A stretch of 64,000 nt of DNA from the NCBI GenBank assembly GCA_030141605.1, contig JAQGDQ010000169.1:62001-126000 (forward strand). The letters run 5' to 3'. This document shows positions 36,401-57,213 of this stretch, piece by piece. Positions within the stretch are counted from its first letter, which is position 1; every line of letters starts with the position of its first letter. Made by a program: the position numbers and the translations under genes. The notes under the pieces are model-generated. The model was given only the letters and a program-made list of their open reading frames with translations. It searched no databases and was not told where the DNA came from. Source of the stretch: Tubiluchus corallicola (taxonomy: Eukaryota > Priapulida > Priapulimorpha > Priapulimorphida > Tubiluchidae).

Positions 36401-37547
36401 CTAGTAATATGCTACGACATCTTGGCATAAATCGACATGCTGATGCAATCTCAAATGCTGTTTTTGACATTATTAAATCCAGAAAGGTAAGTATAGCCAT
36501 TCTATTAATCGGTAAAAGTGTTTAGTACCGTAGGAAAGAAGACAGTGTGCCTCAGTTGCAGCACTTTATGAGAAATGGTAGTGTTGGTCTAGTACATTGA
36601 CAAAAGTTGTTATTCTACCGAATCAGTAGAAATATGCCTGACATAATTTTATTTTTTCATGAAAACATTGTTTACTGCATGAAGATTGCAATAGTAGTAA
36701 AAAGTGAATTGTTTTGAAGATGGCTTCATTCATTTTCATACCTGTTTAGTAGGCACTTACTTGTACATTAGTAATAGTTTTGATATTTTACATTAATAGT
36801 TAGAAACAATAGTAAATGTATTATTTAGAGGAATACGATAAACTTAAATATCGCACTTTCTGGTACTTGCATTGTGCAATAACATGTGAATTCTAGTATT
36901 TGATGTGGTACAGTAATAGCACAATGAGATGCTAATTTTTATGGTGCTATTAGACAACTAGTTTAATAAGTTTACGCCATAGTTAAGCTGCTATTGTATA
37001 ATGTAACTGTGTAACTGAACAAGCGGCTGCCTTACGACAAATATGATGCAGTCAATCAAAGTTAAAACTATTTGTGACATTATTGCAAGCCATTTTTCAG
37101 TAAGATTACTTAAGCAGTTTTATCAAATTCATTTCACTTCATATTTTATTTGTGTAGCATAAGACCACATAAAATACAAATACAACAATCAAATAGACTA
37201 CAATACAATGAAATACTAAATATTTTTACATGTAGGGTTAGTATTAAGTGTAAGAGCTAAAGTGTAAATTCTCAAGAAACTAATGATGTAATACTTCTTT
37301 TAATTTTACAAAAAGTAGCATTGACAAGCAGCAACGATTTACCAACGTTTTTTTGTCACATTTTAAATATTTATTTGAATTGCATTCACTTCAGTGAAAA
37401 ACTGTCTTTTTTACTTTGCATTTATTTCAAGATGCTGTTTACGAAATTTAATTAATTTCAATTGTTTAGGTGAGAACAAAGGATATGGGTGGACATGCTA
37501 CCACTACAAGCTTTACTAATGCCGTGCTTCAGGCTGTCAAGATCTGA
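27425..37547 (+). CDS. IDH3B: isocitrate dehydrogenase [NAD] regulatory subunit beta, mitochondrial
   Basis: Eight plus-strand exons close in phase to 378 residues: 27,425-27,493, 28,470-28,648, 29,723-29,860, 30,664-30,796, 31,723-31,845, 32,168-32,428, 36,331-36,486, 37,470-37,547. NAD-IDH converts isocitrate to 2-oxoglutarate in the mitochondrial matrix; beta supports the catalytic alpha subunit. Residues 1-46 are Arg/Lys/Ser/Thr-rich, a likely targeting peptide. [11 protein letters not shown] starts at 50, followed by [30 protein letters not shown] and [11 protein letters not shown] (about 244-254). The last motif, and Asn271 in [12 protein letters not shown] where alpha subunits carry a metal-binding Asp, mark it as beta type. 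The length matches vertebrate IDH3B (about 385). Exon 1 was chosen from a GATGGCGG start and an in-phase donor GTACGT; it is the least certain exon. Introns 2 and 6 contain transposons. A possible ATTAAA polyadenylation signal is at 38,321. Confidence 0.95.
28860..29540 (+). mobile_element. LINE RT remnant in IDH3B intron 2
   Basis: Translation near 28,905-28,950 gives [15 protein letters not shown] motif B. Near 29,315-29,350 it gives [15 protein letters not shown], and near 29,410-29,520 KMTNGLGNF followed by [16 protein letters not shown]. This is the order of the RT and C-terminal blocks of a CR1-like LINE. Motif C is not recognisable and stops are frequent. It lies between exons 2 and 3 and does not touch either splice site. 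Confidence 0.75.
32582..32618 (+). repeat. GAT/GAC trinucleotide repeat
   Basis: About 11 GAT-type units, with GAC and GGT variants, in IDH3B intron 6. Confidence 0.85.
33074..33238 (+). repeat. direct repeat, left copy, flanking a TTAA transposon
   Basis: This ~165-bp block is repeated in the same orientation at 35,362-35,530 with many substitutions. Shared landmarks are GCTTATCYTTATTTACCACT at the start, CCAAGCATAGCCAGTG in the middle and AATTTTGTTAG at the end. It ends exactly at the TTAA (33,239-33,242) of the transposon. Confidence 0.75.
33243..35338. mobile_element. TTAA-flanked DNA transposon (Kolobok- or piggyBac-like), non-autonomous
   Basis: TTAA occurs at both borders (33,239-33,242 and 35,339-35,342). 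Imperfect inverted ends follow: left AGGTGGAATATCACCAAAAT and, reverse complemented, right AGGGGGAATATCATGAAAAT, with matching continuing to about 36 bp. TTAA duplication is known for piggyBac and Kolobok elements; the AGGGGG terminus resembles Kolobok more than the CCC start of piggyBac (inference). I found no transposase motif in the 2.1-kb interior; short open frames there are AT-rich and anonymous. It lies wholly inside IDH3B intron 6. Confidence 0.72.
35362..35530 (+). repeat. direct repeat, right copy, flanking a TTAA transposon
   Basis: Diverged copy of 33,074-33,238 in the same orientation, starting 20 bp beyond the right TTAA. Confidence 0.75.
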
Positions 37548-40500
37548 ATTCAAGTCACCTACCAACTGTTCATATTTTTGTCTCAGAAAGTGATAGTGTA
37601 TTTTACTGTAATATGTTCGTTTTCCCTTTCAGAATGGCACATTATGAACAGGACGTGACCCATTTAATTTTGAAAAAAAATTAGTTTAATTTGCTTTTAC
37701 AGTAACAGGAATGGCTGTATTCAGTAGCTATGTAGCTATTTGACATGAATGTAAGTTACACTGTTCTTTTCTTAGCACTATGTCACTTTTCTGCAGTTGT
37801 ATCTTTTTACCATTAATATAAAACATAAACGCCTCAGTTACATTACTTTACCATGTCTAACGATAAGCCACATATCTGTAATCAGCTGTTAATTAAAAAT
37901 CAAAGAAAATTCTGTTTACGTGATTTGCTTTTTGACAATTTAATGTTCCAAAAGAGAAGATCCATGTTAAAAATTATTATTAAAGATGTCAAGCTTCATT
38001 TATTGATGAAGACTTTTATGTTTGCTGCCTGCAATGATGTAATGGTAACAAGTCTTTTGTGACATTTGTCTGCTCAACAGGTGTTAGCTCGGTGGTATGA
38101 AAGGACAACTCAAACTTTCCTGTTTATACATCCGGATTGTATTTATAAAACATTCCTACTCATTTTAAATGGAAATGAATCAACCAAGCAGAATTTTGTT
38201 ATTTTCATCCCATAAATTTCTTTATCCTATTGGAAGTCTTTGTTGTTTAATCTCATTTTAGTATTTTGGTTGTTTTGTGTGGTTTGAAAAACAAATGTTC
38301 ATTTTGTAATACGGGTATTTATTAAAGCACCAAAAATATAGCTCAAATGCAAAATCTGGTGTGTGCTTTTTTAAAAAGTTCTTCGTAAGCAACAAATAGT
38401 TTTTATGCTCTGCCAGTTAAAGAAGGTAAAACACATTTTTGCATTTAAACAAATTTCATCTCAGTCTTTATGTATAAGTACTCAGTATGAAGCTGGACTT
38501 CTATGACATAAATGGAGAATTTGTTGTAGTTGCAGAACAGTACAGTAAAAATGGATCCTTTCCATTTGGTATCCTAATACTGGCAATGTTATGTAGAAAT
38601 AATTGAAAGAATGTTACAAGCTATTGCATTAATTTTTACTAAAATCTTCACCATACATTTTTGTGTAATATCACCTTAAATATATATGTATAACTACAAT
38701 ATATATGTTGCAGGAAATGCAGTTTATTATTGCTCACGATTTCACAGTTGAAAGCCAGTCAGACTCATTATAGCTTGCTTTGACTATGCTTATAACTTTT
38801 AGTAATTGTTTTTATTTAGTTTACCTTCGAATACAAAACCTTTTTTTACTGCAACGATTGATATTGTTGACAAGAATTTCTTGAAATCTACTTTGCCATG
38901 GCCAGGTTTAATTTCTTTGCACTGACTACAGTCTGTTTTTAAGTGATACAGTGACATTGTAAAACTGTAAAATTTTTGTGCTTATTAATGTTACTGCTAT
39001 TCAGATTTTAATTATTTATTAGACACATATGTTGCAAAGTTGTGCACATGTAAAATGCCTAACCATTGTTATTATTATTTATGTTATATCATTTTGTTAT
39101 CGTTTTAGGCATATCTTAATTTTCGAAACTGAGAGAGAAGTGTTATAGTATGCAATAGCCAAACTGAACTTCTTTAACAATGATTGTTGTTGTAACTAAA
39201 ACTGTGATGTTGGAATGTATTTCTTTGTCCTTTTTCCAAGCACTTGTAACAGTTTATAATCTAGCTTGTATGCACACGATAAGATTAAATTCGATTTTTA
39301 GTTACTAGCACAATTATGGCATTTCCTGTAGATTTTGCATATTGCAGCACAAAAATTCTCATGGTATTATAATTACAGTAGTCGCCGCTTAATAGACTCA
39401 ATCGCTTAATTGACTCAAAAACGCTTGGAATGGGCCGCTTTTTTTCAAATATACATAAAAACTATCGGTAATTGACTCAAATAACTCTACATAATTGACT
39501 CAATATATTTCCTTCACGTACTTAAAATAAGACATTTGTATTTGCCCAAAGAGCCTTTCCTACTTTTATGTCATCCTTTCCTTTTGTGCACTATGTGTGC
39601 AGAATCAATCATGTTAAGTACCGTTTTGTTTGTAAGCAGGTATATTTATCATGCACTAATACGCTAACGTAGCGGGTTTGCTTTGAATCTGTTACCCAAA
39701 GAATTTCTGGAAGCCAGACATTTAACCACTTGCCAAGCGGTTTTCTTGTGATGCTCTAGTTGCAAATGCAGGTACAGTAATCAGCCAGTGATCCTTGTGA
39801 CTTACAATAGTAAACATCATACAGCAAATAAGGGCATAGTTCAGTCGGTTAATTGGGGCAAAACACGTTGGTCCCAAAGAGAGTCTGTTAAGCAGTGCCT
39901 ACTGTATTTATGACTGTATGGTATTGTACATGGTATTATAAGTGTTTACATAGTACCATTGGTTTTGGTGGTACTCGATAGTAGGAAGTCACTTGGTTGG
40001 CACTCAGTGTTTCTTGCCATAGACTATATTCCTTGCTCCTAAACATTTCACTTTCTTTGTATTCATGCCTCCATGAAGAACTATTTTAATGCATATGGTT
40101 TTTCAAAGGTACATAGTAAGTAAGATTAAACAGAAAATTAACAACTTAAAATTTATTATAGCATAATAACAGTCAACAGCACTGTCAATGAGACAGCTAG
40201 AATGATTATTGAAAAAACATTCCTCTAAAACTCACCATTAAATTGTTAAATATTGCTAAATAAAAAATATTAATTAATTGATAAATTAAATGCAAATTTT
40301 AAATGCAAACTAATATCTCAAAAAGAGAACTAAACTGCTTGAGCACAGACCTATAACAGCACATTAGGAAAGCCATTTCCAAAAAAAATGAAAAATCAAA
40401 TTAACAATCAATGGTAGTTACTTAATATATTAATAAAAATAATCACTATAAATAACAGCAAATTTAAATGCTTGCATATCGTTTTTGTGACACTTTATGA

Positions 40501-41641
40501 TTTACAATTTGATAAAAAAAATATTATTTAGATATTAAATTTAATTAACTGAATTTTCAATTAACAAGCAACATTTTGTTTAAGAGCGGCTAATCAACAG
40601 CATCCGCAGGTAATAAATACATGGGTAAATTGCTATAAAGCAAGTACCTAGATCACTTCATTAACTAACAAAAATTCATCCACTATGTAGAAGTCAATGG
40701 TAGGTTTATAATGCAAGTATAGCTGGACTTCCAGAAACTGCAATGCTGCTTTCAGTCCAGGTATAAAAAATAATTATAATAATAAGTACTATAAATTCAA
40801 ATGCAATAATTTCTGATGATAACTTGCCTTACCATTGTGGTACTATATTTCTATTACTAACAATAGCAGTACTATGCATAATCCCGGTTGGAATAACAAT
40901 TTGTAGACTGCTTTTTGCGTATCATAAGTGTAACATATAACCAGTGCAGCAAATTATAAATTTTGAAAGGTATTTGATATGCGGATAGGGTAGGTAGTTC
41001 TATTTTGAGGTAGTGTTCGTGAGCATCGTGAGCTAGAGGCAAAAGATACATGTTAGTGCACAATATTAGTACTAATTTAAGCACTTTGAGTAATTTCAGT
41101 AAAACTCATCATATCAAGCAACATGAATAACCACTGCACACAATTGTTATAATGACATAATTCTGCAATGAAATGGCAAAATAAATGACACCTGGTGTAT
41201 AAACGCATGCTACTAAAATTAAAAACTATGATAATAATAGTGGTGCAATGTATTATAATGAAAAATCAGTGCAATACGTGAGTGATGATGATCATAAAAT
41301 AGAAAATCGTATAAGATAGAAATTGTCAATTGATAAAATCATAAGTCGGTTTTACAAAAGGCACTTGTACTAGAACTCAAAACACTCCATAAGCAACCAG
41401 AAAGGGTGGCTTCAAAAGGTGTATAATAAATGTAGTGGCAAAGGGGCTTAACACACTTAAAAGATAACACTGCAATCTCAAATGTTGGAGCACCACACAA
41501 TTAGAGCATTAACTTTAAATAGGTATCATTCACTCTTATTTTTTACAGATAAAACTGCTACATTTATAGGACCAGTCTTCATTCAATAATATTAAGTCAT
41601 TCTACATATAATGTATTTTAAAGAACATCAGGCAATTTTAG
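37548..41641. other. region between convergent IDH3B and SFXN2 genes
   Basis: It holds the 3' UTR of IDH3B (possible ATTAAA at 38,321) on the left and that of SFXN2 on the right, plus a pogo MITE at 39,375-39,904. The rest is AT-rich with no recognised gene; short frames at 37,853 and 40,872 show no family features. Confidence 0.55.
39375..39904. mobile_element. pogo-type MITE (family shared with 54,719-55,678)
   Basis: The left end CAGTAGTCGCCGCTTAATAG and right end (reverse complement CAGTAGGCACTGCTTAACAG) are imperfect inverted repeats flanked by TA on both sides. The motif ATTGACTCAA recurs several times just inside the left end. The larger element at 54,719 shares these ends and the internal AATTGACTCAATAT block. 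It has no transposase at 530 bp. Confidence 0.8.
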
Positions 41642-44600
41642 TTATAAGCCTTTGTTAAAATACAATCTTGCTGGAAGGTGTTCTCCACATAGTTCCTGTA
41701 ACTGCTTGTACTTGTGTGGTTCTAAACGCTGTAACTTTTCAATAGATATTGAGCTGTAAAGGAGAGATCAATTGTATAGAAATAAACAAGTTTTGATTTG
41801 TGAAAGTGATTTCTTGTGAAACGATTAGAGCAAAGTTACATGGTGACCTTTTTGGCAAACTACTATAAGTGTATTACCTTAAGCGGAACTAAATTTCATC
41901 CTTTATATTATTCAATGCAGTGTAAAACTAATTCCCCAAAATAATTATTACAGGTCTGTCCATCTCAGATCTCATGAAGAATCCTATCAATTTTGGAGTC
42001 CCAAGGTCAAAGGTCAGAGGACCAAATACTTGAAAAAGCTTGTGTGACCCAAAGCTTCGTCTCTCTGCTTTGTGGCGTCTTGTTCATTTTTGGGATAATG
42101 ATTTAAGGCCAAGCTCTATCATAAAACTTCCCGATCATATAAAATGAAAAACATTCGAAATGAATACAAACACAGCTTACCTTCTTTGCGGAAAAATCGA
42201 ACAAGCAATTGGCACCATAAAAACCAAGCTGAAATGTACAGGTTAATGCTTGAATAACATACCACAATCGAAAAAACGAAATAAAATGGAAGAGAAATAC
42301 TAATATGTTTAGCAATAATCTACTAAGCTTTCAAAGCTTACATTAGATAGCTAAAGATTGATTAATTGTACTTTTTTATAAAATAACATGTAGAACAGCT
42401 ATCAAAATCAACTTGAGTTTAACTTTCCATACTTACAAGCATCCAACAATTGTAACTTGGATGGGACCATGAAGAAACTTAATCCGTTGCATCCACTTAA
42501 ACTGTTCTAATTTTTCCATTATTAGTGGACATATAGCTGGAAAAATGTTAATTACTGTAAAATGTCTAATGAAAATTTCAGAGAAAAAGCAAATATTATG
42601 TTCTTGGGAAAGCACTGATAATGTATAGCTCCCTATTATGTGTTGCACAAGTTTTGCAATAGTTAATTGATTAAAACATAATCATTTAAATCTGATATAA
42701 GCCAGTGGAAGTGTTACATTAGGCCATTTAGAAAATAGTAATACTGAGATAATTTTATATATCAATATAGTTACTTTGAATAAAAACAAGTTCCGAGTTC
42801 TGTCCTTAAATGAATTTTGCCCAATTAGAAATATTAAATGCTTCTAATTGATATTAAAAATTCAAATCAAATGAAAAACAGAATAACAAAATAACACAAA
42901 GATCATACTCATCCCTGGCATTGCCATTACAATACGGCAAAACGTGACTTGACTTATCCCCTTTGTTGCAGCTGCCTGTGTAAAAGAAAAAGTAAAGTTA
43001 TCTGCACATTACCATTAACTGCTTTGATAAGATAAGAAAGTTTTATTTCTTTTTAAAGCATCACTACTCTTCTTATCATTATTCACAGATCAACAAAAAC
43101 TCAACAGAAGCTATAAATTAGAATACACAAAAGAATAGTCTAACAAACATCATGCAAGAACCTGCAAAAATCAAATAAATAAACATGAAAAATTTCCGTG
43201 CATCCATAAATGGCAACAATTTAACATTTTTTTGGTTATTTAGCAACAATATTGGACTATTAATAAATTTACCTAGACATATATATCTTACTGTAAATAA
43301 CTTTGCGATAGAACTTAACTGATGTTGATACGAAAGCTGTTGTTTTAAATGAGCTACTTCAAACATTTCTCTTGTGTACTAAAAACTCCTTTTGCAAAAT
43401 AAAGAAGTTGTCCTACCTTCGAAGTAAGTAGCTTCTTTCCATCTTCATCAGAACAAACAACACCATCTGTGAGTTCCCTACAAAAGAAAAAACTACTTAC
43501 AATTTCAAAGCTAATAGCAGCAACAATATGCCAATTACATCAGAATGTACATTAAATCATCATTTACAGACAAGATGTTACTTACATTTGTCGCATTAGA
43601 GGGATGTTGACGCAATTTGCAGCAGCTACTGCTGCAAACGGCACAAAACGTTGCATTAACGAAGAAGCACGCTGAAAAGAAAATAAAGATACCATAGTTA
43701 ACTCTAATACAATAATAATTTGAAGGGCTGTAATTTAATCCTGCAATCATATTTATTTGTTTAATTTACTACTGGTAAAAAAAGATTTTTTTCCATCAAA
43801 ACTACTTATGCGAAGGTTAAAAAGGAAATGAAAATGTCTAATGTCAATACCTTTGCTAGAAACTGTTTAAGTCCTGTAGCAGTAACCACAGCACTGGTAG
43901 TTGCAGAAACGTATGCTACTCCTATCTGACTGAAACAGCAAAATGAAAAAAGTTAATAGCATTCATATTACTTTGAGGCAGTAAAATTAGTTCTACACAC
44001 TTAGGCAGAAGAAACTGTATTAAATTCATTCTGTCGAAAAATGGGTATACTTCGTACAATAATGCCACTTTATTCTAACGAATTTCCATTGATGCACATT
44101 GATTAACTTCAAGGCTAAGAACCCCATTTGTTGCACACTTGTATTTACCAAATACACAACAAAAAAGGTGCTTACCAGGCATCTTTAAACCAAGACGACT
44201 CACCTTAATGTCAAATCTGATTCTGCATTCCGGTTTGTATAATTCACTAATGCGTTGAAAGACTGGTTAACCCACTGCCAAAAAATGACTGCTGTATTTG
44301 TTCTGTAAGAAATAAGTGCAATGATATAAAATCTCAAAATGAAAACATCAGATCATAATTCATTTAGTATGACTTCAATTAACAGTGTGTTAGTTAAAAC
44401 ACCATTCTGATGAAATGCAGTGACGTTAATAAAAAACTTACCATACATTAAAATTTAATACTGACTTCTGATATAGATATACGGTATTTTATACCTGTAC
44501 CACTGCAACATAGCACCAGTTATGGCCATTCCACCTGGAACTTGAAAACTCATACGTCCAATTACATTTTGTAATTCACCAGAATCGGGATGAAAGGAAG

Positions 44601-44977
44601 ATTCAAAGAGTTGCTTGGCTCGCCACAGTTGTTCTTCAGTTGTACCAGGGGGTTCTTGACTTAATCTAAATGCAATATAAAATTATACTCTTAAAATGAG
44701 AGTTAAAAGTTTTCACCAATCATAAGAAAAGTAACAAAGACACAAAGTAAAACACAATTTAACTTGCAAGAAAATTTACTGCTTATCCACTATAAATTTT
44801 ATAGTAGTACCGATATTTGCTAATGAGATCCTTTGCGGCTTCCAATTCCTTTTTTGAACACACCACAGTTCGCATGTCAGTTATCGTAGCAAAATGCTTT
44901 AGTCGCCCAAGAAAAGTTTGCTGGTCCCATCTTGGTTTACTAATGTCGATGCGAAGGCTACGTAGTCTTACTTCCAT
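41642..44977 (-). CDS. SFXN2: sideroflexin-2-like mitochondrial carrier
   Basis: Ten minus-strand exons join in phase to 329 residues: 44,977-44,811, 44,665-44,495, 44,302-44,204, 43,929-43,851, 43,671-43,586, 43,477-43,417, 42,975-42,909, 42,536-42,437, 42,228-42,181, 41,753-41,642 (TAA). Sideroflexins are multi-pass inner mitochondrial membrane proteins; SFXN1 carries serine, and SFXN2 is linked in mammals to iron and heme metabolism. Family marks are [15 protein letters not shown] near 15-29, SSFHPDSGE at 78-86, [18 protein letters not shown] at about 121-138, [19 protein letters not shown] and the invariant end [21 protein letters not shown] and [15 protein letters not shown] favour SFXN2 over SFXN1/3. 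The length fits (human SFXN2 is 322). A candidate acceptor about 26 bp upstream of the ATG suggests a noncoding first exon. The gene converges on IDH3B. Confidence 0.95.
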
Positions 44978-45466
44978 CTCTAGAAACTTTTCTAAAAATG
45001 TCTATAATTTGTAATACTTTATTAGACTATTCATCATCATTATCATCATCATATGTCTATCGTAGGCAGTGCCAGGCAGAACTCCAAAAAAACAAAATCA
45101 GCTTTCAAGACAGGTAAATGCAGCAGTAATCCAGCAAAATACTAGACACTGCTATGCCACTGGCTTGTCAGCATCACTGATGAGTTGCTGTATCACCAAT
45201 ATTTGTACAAAATGTGGCACAATATCCTAAAGCATAGTCTATATAATTTCAATGATCTTGCTTATTAACAGTTAGTAATGCTAGCTGTTATACATCAGCA
45301 AGCAATTAGAATTAGAAAATTGTGGAATAACACTCAGTTAGCATACTGGACAAAATATGTAGCCAAAGTTTAGTATTTTTAGCAAAAAAACCACATTAAA
45401 TAAAACTACTGTGTGTACTATACCATGCCTTAAATAGAACAAATGAAAGTCTCAAAAATAGGGATG

Positions 45467-45590
45467 TTAACGATAATGATATGTATCGATAATATTCGAT
45501 TATCGTATCGATAAGAAAAATTTGTTTCTATCATTATCGTATAGATAATATTCTAAGAATATCGTTATCGTATCAAATTTGGCATGCAAC
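45467..45590. repeat. ATCGATAAT-rich repeat, hAT-MITE-like
   Basis: It starts GGGATGTTAACGATAATG and consists of overlapping TATCGATAAT/ATTATCGTATCGATAAG words in both orientations. Such sequence is typical of terminal parts of some hAT MITEs, but no second terminus or target duplication was found. Confidence 0.35.
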
Positions 45591-47867
45591 ATTGCTTATC
45601 GCTTACCTATATAAAATCGCTTCACTTTGTTTTTCTACTTATTTAGCGTAATTACGCAAAAAGTGGATAAAAACAATCGTTTAAAATTTTAAATCAGAAG
45701 CCGCATCATTTTCTTATACGTTTGCTTGGCAATAATGGCTATCTGCATTCTGAATCATGCTGACACGTGGCTGCCAAAGACACTGTACCGTATTTTTAGT
45801 GTCACATTAAGCTTATCTGCAGTTCACACAGATAAATATTTTTATTGTAGTAATGTGTTTATCTGTCGCAGCTTTTTTATTTATGAATCATTATGACAAC
45901 AACACAGAGAATTTTGTGTAGACATGTAGTCGGTACAAGAATTTTAGCTGAGAAATAGAGCAAGGAAATTATCCCAAAGCAGCTGACAAGGCATATGAAC
46001 ATAACTTCCGGTTCAAATTTAGCGTGCAAATGTTAGAAATTTGTCTAAACATTTATTTGGCATTTAAAAAAATCTCGAATTTTAGGTACGTATGACTGCA
46101 TACCTTGTTAACAGACAAACTGAAGCAATGCTGGAATAAATTAAACTCTATGGTGTTACTACAAAAACACATTTAAAATTAGATGTACTCATTAAATCAT
46201 TTAAGCCTTAAACTGAATTTCAAATATAATTTTAGCAACGTTCTTGCATATGATTGCTGATCTGCCTCACAATGCCTTTATAAAACTAGTATTAAAAATT
46301 ATGGAAGTCGAGATTAGTTCAACTCAATAACATTATATTTATAAATTCAACCTACAAAAATACACGTTTTACCTTGTAAGGTGAATTGTAAGGGAAACAA
46401 GTATGGTACACTTGATGCATACACCATTGCACATCTAAACCCTAAGCTAAACTTTTAATGGAAACTATGACCAAATGTTGTATCGGCCACTGAATTTATA
46501 TTCATACCATTGACATTGAAAGGAGAGATTGTTAGCCTAGTTTAGCGACTCTGCCATTAACCATTATACTTTTAGTTTTAAATTTACTAAAAATTGCGTA
46601 TTCCTACTAGTAACGATTCTTCAGCTATACTGCCAGCTTCTGCCCTGTTAAGTTACTTACTTATGACAAGCAACAAACAACAAAATATTTGCTAGACACT
46701 TCAACTGGTTAATTTGCAGTTTACGCTGGTCTTTCGCTGCTCCTTCTCAGTTGCAATGAAATGTGAAAATAATTAATAAATTATGTCGAATTTTAAACGC
46801 TATTGAGAAAATAAAGTTGAATTGAATTATGCCCAAGTGGTTCCCGTAAATTTGCTAATACACAAATTCCGCGAAATTCACAGAGATCATGTGGCGACGG
46901 CGCGTAACGCATAGTTGCAAGTGCTGCCAGGCACTAAAAAGAAAGTGCCAATTCCAAGAATGTTACTCAATAAAAAGTTAAAAACCAGTAACTGCCGTTA
47001 TAAACTTGTTGTCGCCAGCTGGAAGTAGGTAATATGCACAGTCTTTTTAACTCACTTTTATCATCTAGCATTTTCTGTTCATCCGTAAAACCACAAACTT
47101 GACAAGATCGAACAAGATACAAGGCACCCGCCAAAACAATAAAAAATTAAAGGACACTAGTCTTATAATACTCATTCTTATTTCAAATGTAAAAAAAAAC
47201 ATAATACCGGTAATTGTAATTTTCTCAATAAAAATTTATGTTATATCCGTGCTGTAAAGGAAATTTGTGCAAGAAGTTCTTATTTGATTTTTATTTATTT
47301 GGTCTCATACATCTGTTCATAAAATAATACAATATACAGTGTGCAGTTACTATAACTGTACTGACTACTGAGGCGGCGTGGCGAAAGATCACATACAGTC
47401 ACCTTGCAGCCACCCCCTTGCAGAATTATCTTAGAATTCTTTTTATTACTTACACGCATTGAAAATTGGCTAACTACAAGAGTCGAATTACCTTTCAATG
47501 AATAAGTGGTACAAAACGCATTCAATAAACAGTAGGGTTACTCAATAAACAATAATGACATGATCTTATTGACATCATCTTAACAGAAGCTGGAGTTTCA
47601 CGTTAAAAATCTAACCTTAACAATGCAATGCAGCGCCATTGTAGGCATCTTACACTAGAGTTAATAACCACTAGTGCTGCAATGCTGCTTTTTAACTTCT
47701 TGCTTGAACAATGAGTAGGAATTTTCAAACGGATTCCTTACAAAACGTTTTGAATATCAAACTTTAAATCTTGCTTTTACAAAACCTTATGGATATCAAA
47801 CTTTAAATTGTGCTTTTATAATTTGGCACATTACAAGAAAAGCCCATTTTATTATCATGGATTTTCC

Positions 47868-48055
47868 CATTTTAGTAATCTGACGGTGAACTGGCAGAAG
47901 TGTATTAGCCATGTTTGGATGACATCCTCTACCTCCAAAGAAAATAGCAATAAAGGGGCACCGTGTGCATGATAAATTACCCAAAGCAGTTTCTTCTGAC
48001 AGTCACTCATCCATATACTGACCAATCTTGTTGCTGCTTACCTTAAAGCACAAAA
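47868..48055 (-). repeat. SINE candidate with 5S rRNA-like promoter part (copy A)
   Basis: On the minus strand, 48,043 to 47,998 reads GGTAAGCAGC...TATGGATGAGTGACTG. This parallels the 5S rRNA internal promoter region (AAGCAGGGT...CTTGGATGGGTGACCG). About 130 bases follow that share GGGTAATTT and an ATG(T/G)GGCTA-type block with the copy at 54,335-54,505. Two dispersed copies with the same layout suggest a 5S-derived SINE (SINE3-like). The 5' third of 5S is not recognisable. Confidence 0.45.
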
Positions 48056-50161
48056 GAAAACACTCTTCATAAATCGTTAGGCAAAGTTAATTAACAGTAA
48101 GTCGTATGAAATAAGTCTAGATAACAATGCGTAAAGCTTGAAAAAATAATCAGAGTATTCATAGCACAGTCTTCGCCAACTAAGCAAAAGTTTAAATTAC
48201 TTCATACTATAAATAAGATCAACGTTTTTTTAGTGAATCAATGGTGCACACGGGTATGGTAAGTATTTTACTAAATGGCACGGATATTTTAAATTGTTAA
48301 GAAGTTTCTTTTCCAGCATGTCTTTCATACAGGCAAGCATAACGCTAAATAATATAACATTGTATGAAAAGTGTTTTGGGACGTACTTTAAAATTGCCTT
48401 TTCTTCCCCTTTATACAAAAGTTTATGAGCAGATTTATATTCAAGAGGAACAGCAAATTATTGCAAAGAGATTTCGATATGTACACTTTGAATATGGTTA
48501 TGGGCGTAAAATCTCAATAGACTAACACTCAGGCAATTATGGATATGTTTACACTGAGTTACACGTTCATTGCTCTTGTCTCTCGAATTATGACTTTGCA
48601 CATGCAATTTTGAGCTTCAGGTCTGAATACTGTTTAGATACACCAAAATACATTTGTGCTGCAACACATATTACACTTTTTTATCAAAAGCCAAATTTTC
48701 TAATTAGCAATATATAAATTTTAGGATTTTTTATTTTCATTTAATGCGTGCATATTAATGATGTAATGTGACAATCTAATTGGTAATCTGATTATTTACC
48801 ATAGGCCAACAATGCCCACTCTTTACAAAACCTATTGTGTGCAAAACCTCAAATTGTTTACCATGTTTTTATAATTTGGCACTTGCAAGAAAAAACATTT
48901 TAATACCATAGATGAATGAATGTAACATTATACTCTCATTTAATTTAGAAAATGGCTGGATGTGACCATATGCAGTTCATGTTGGAAAAAATACCAGAGA
49001 GATATTTTGTGTAATTAAGCACCACAAATAAGATCTTTTTCATCAAATTATCGTTTTGCACAATTGGAAAATGCATACAGAACGAAAATACAAAATGAAA
49101 TCTCCAGCAAAATTAAATACATCGTCATCATTCAACATAAACCTATGACTTGCATACATATATTTTTGGCTTATTCTTTATTACTTTTGATATAATGCTG
49201 ACTTGTTTTCATTATCTTTGCAGCACTGATAGCTGCAGATTCATTACATTTTATGGAGAATGTTTATAAGCTGTATAAGAATTGATAATCATTCAAAAAA
49301 TGATAAAGATAATATTTAAGCTTTTAGCATCTCATTAAATTATACTATAGCTTACACTATGTATTGCTCTTATATTGTACAGTATAGTGTAATTGCATTT
49401 TCAATTTTTTATAACTTGGAGGCTGAAACAGCAGAAAACTAGGTGAAATGAAAGATTTGTGCACCTATCAATTGTAGTCTAATAAATTGGTATACAAATA
49501 ATTTGCAATCACAAAATGATGAGCTTTTTAATGAATTAGTTATCAAAAATTGATGCAGGAATTTATGTTACAAAAAAACTTTATAAAGATGTCTTTATAA
49601 ATATTACCACTACTGTTATTATTATTCCTATTTTACAATAGATAAAACCATTAAACCGATGAATTACCTAACACTGTTGTTAAAGTGATTTTAACAGAAC
49701 AATTGCAGGTGATTCATACTTCTTCCAGTAGTTATTTAATTTAAAATTCTCTTGCTCAAATGATACATCTTATTGGTTATTGCAGATACATAGCAGATTA
49801 TTGCATGGCAGAAATATAAAATTAAAAAACTATTCTTCTAGTTCATATTATATTCAAAACAAAACTTTATTTTTATCTAATCACAGACAACGTGCTGGTC
49901 CATTTGCCATAACATTTGTTATCAGGCGATAAAATGGAACAATACATAGACTTCATAACTTCTATGGAAACGACAATGCAAAATCTCATTGATGTTGTCT
50001 CACAATTATGTTTTTCTTAAATTTCACGTTAACCAAACCTGCTTCTCAATATAGTACCAACTCTGTTGATATTAGTGGCATACGAAGTCATGACAAGAAA
50101 ACCAGCAAAGGCTAGAAATTTTAGGTAGACCTGAATCAGTCACCACAATTACCTTTGCCAA

Positions 50162-57213
<7,052 letters not shown>

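Larger units (their letters stand above)
44978..50161. other. intergenic between SFXN2 and BDH2
   Basis: No gene was recognised. It contains the presumed SFXN2 promoter and noncoding first exon, an ATCGATAA-rich repeat (45,467-45,590), a 5S-like SINE candidate (47,868-48,055) and the 3' flank of BDH2. A short sequence with TTTATAATTTGGCAC occurs twice (about 47,815 and 48,868). Minus-strand frames at 47,295-47,525 and 48,230-48,418 look non-coding. Confidence 0.5.
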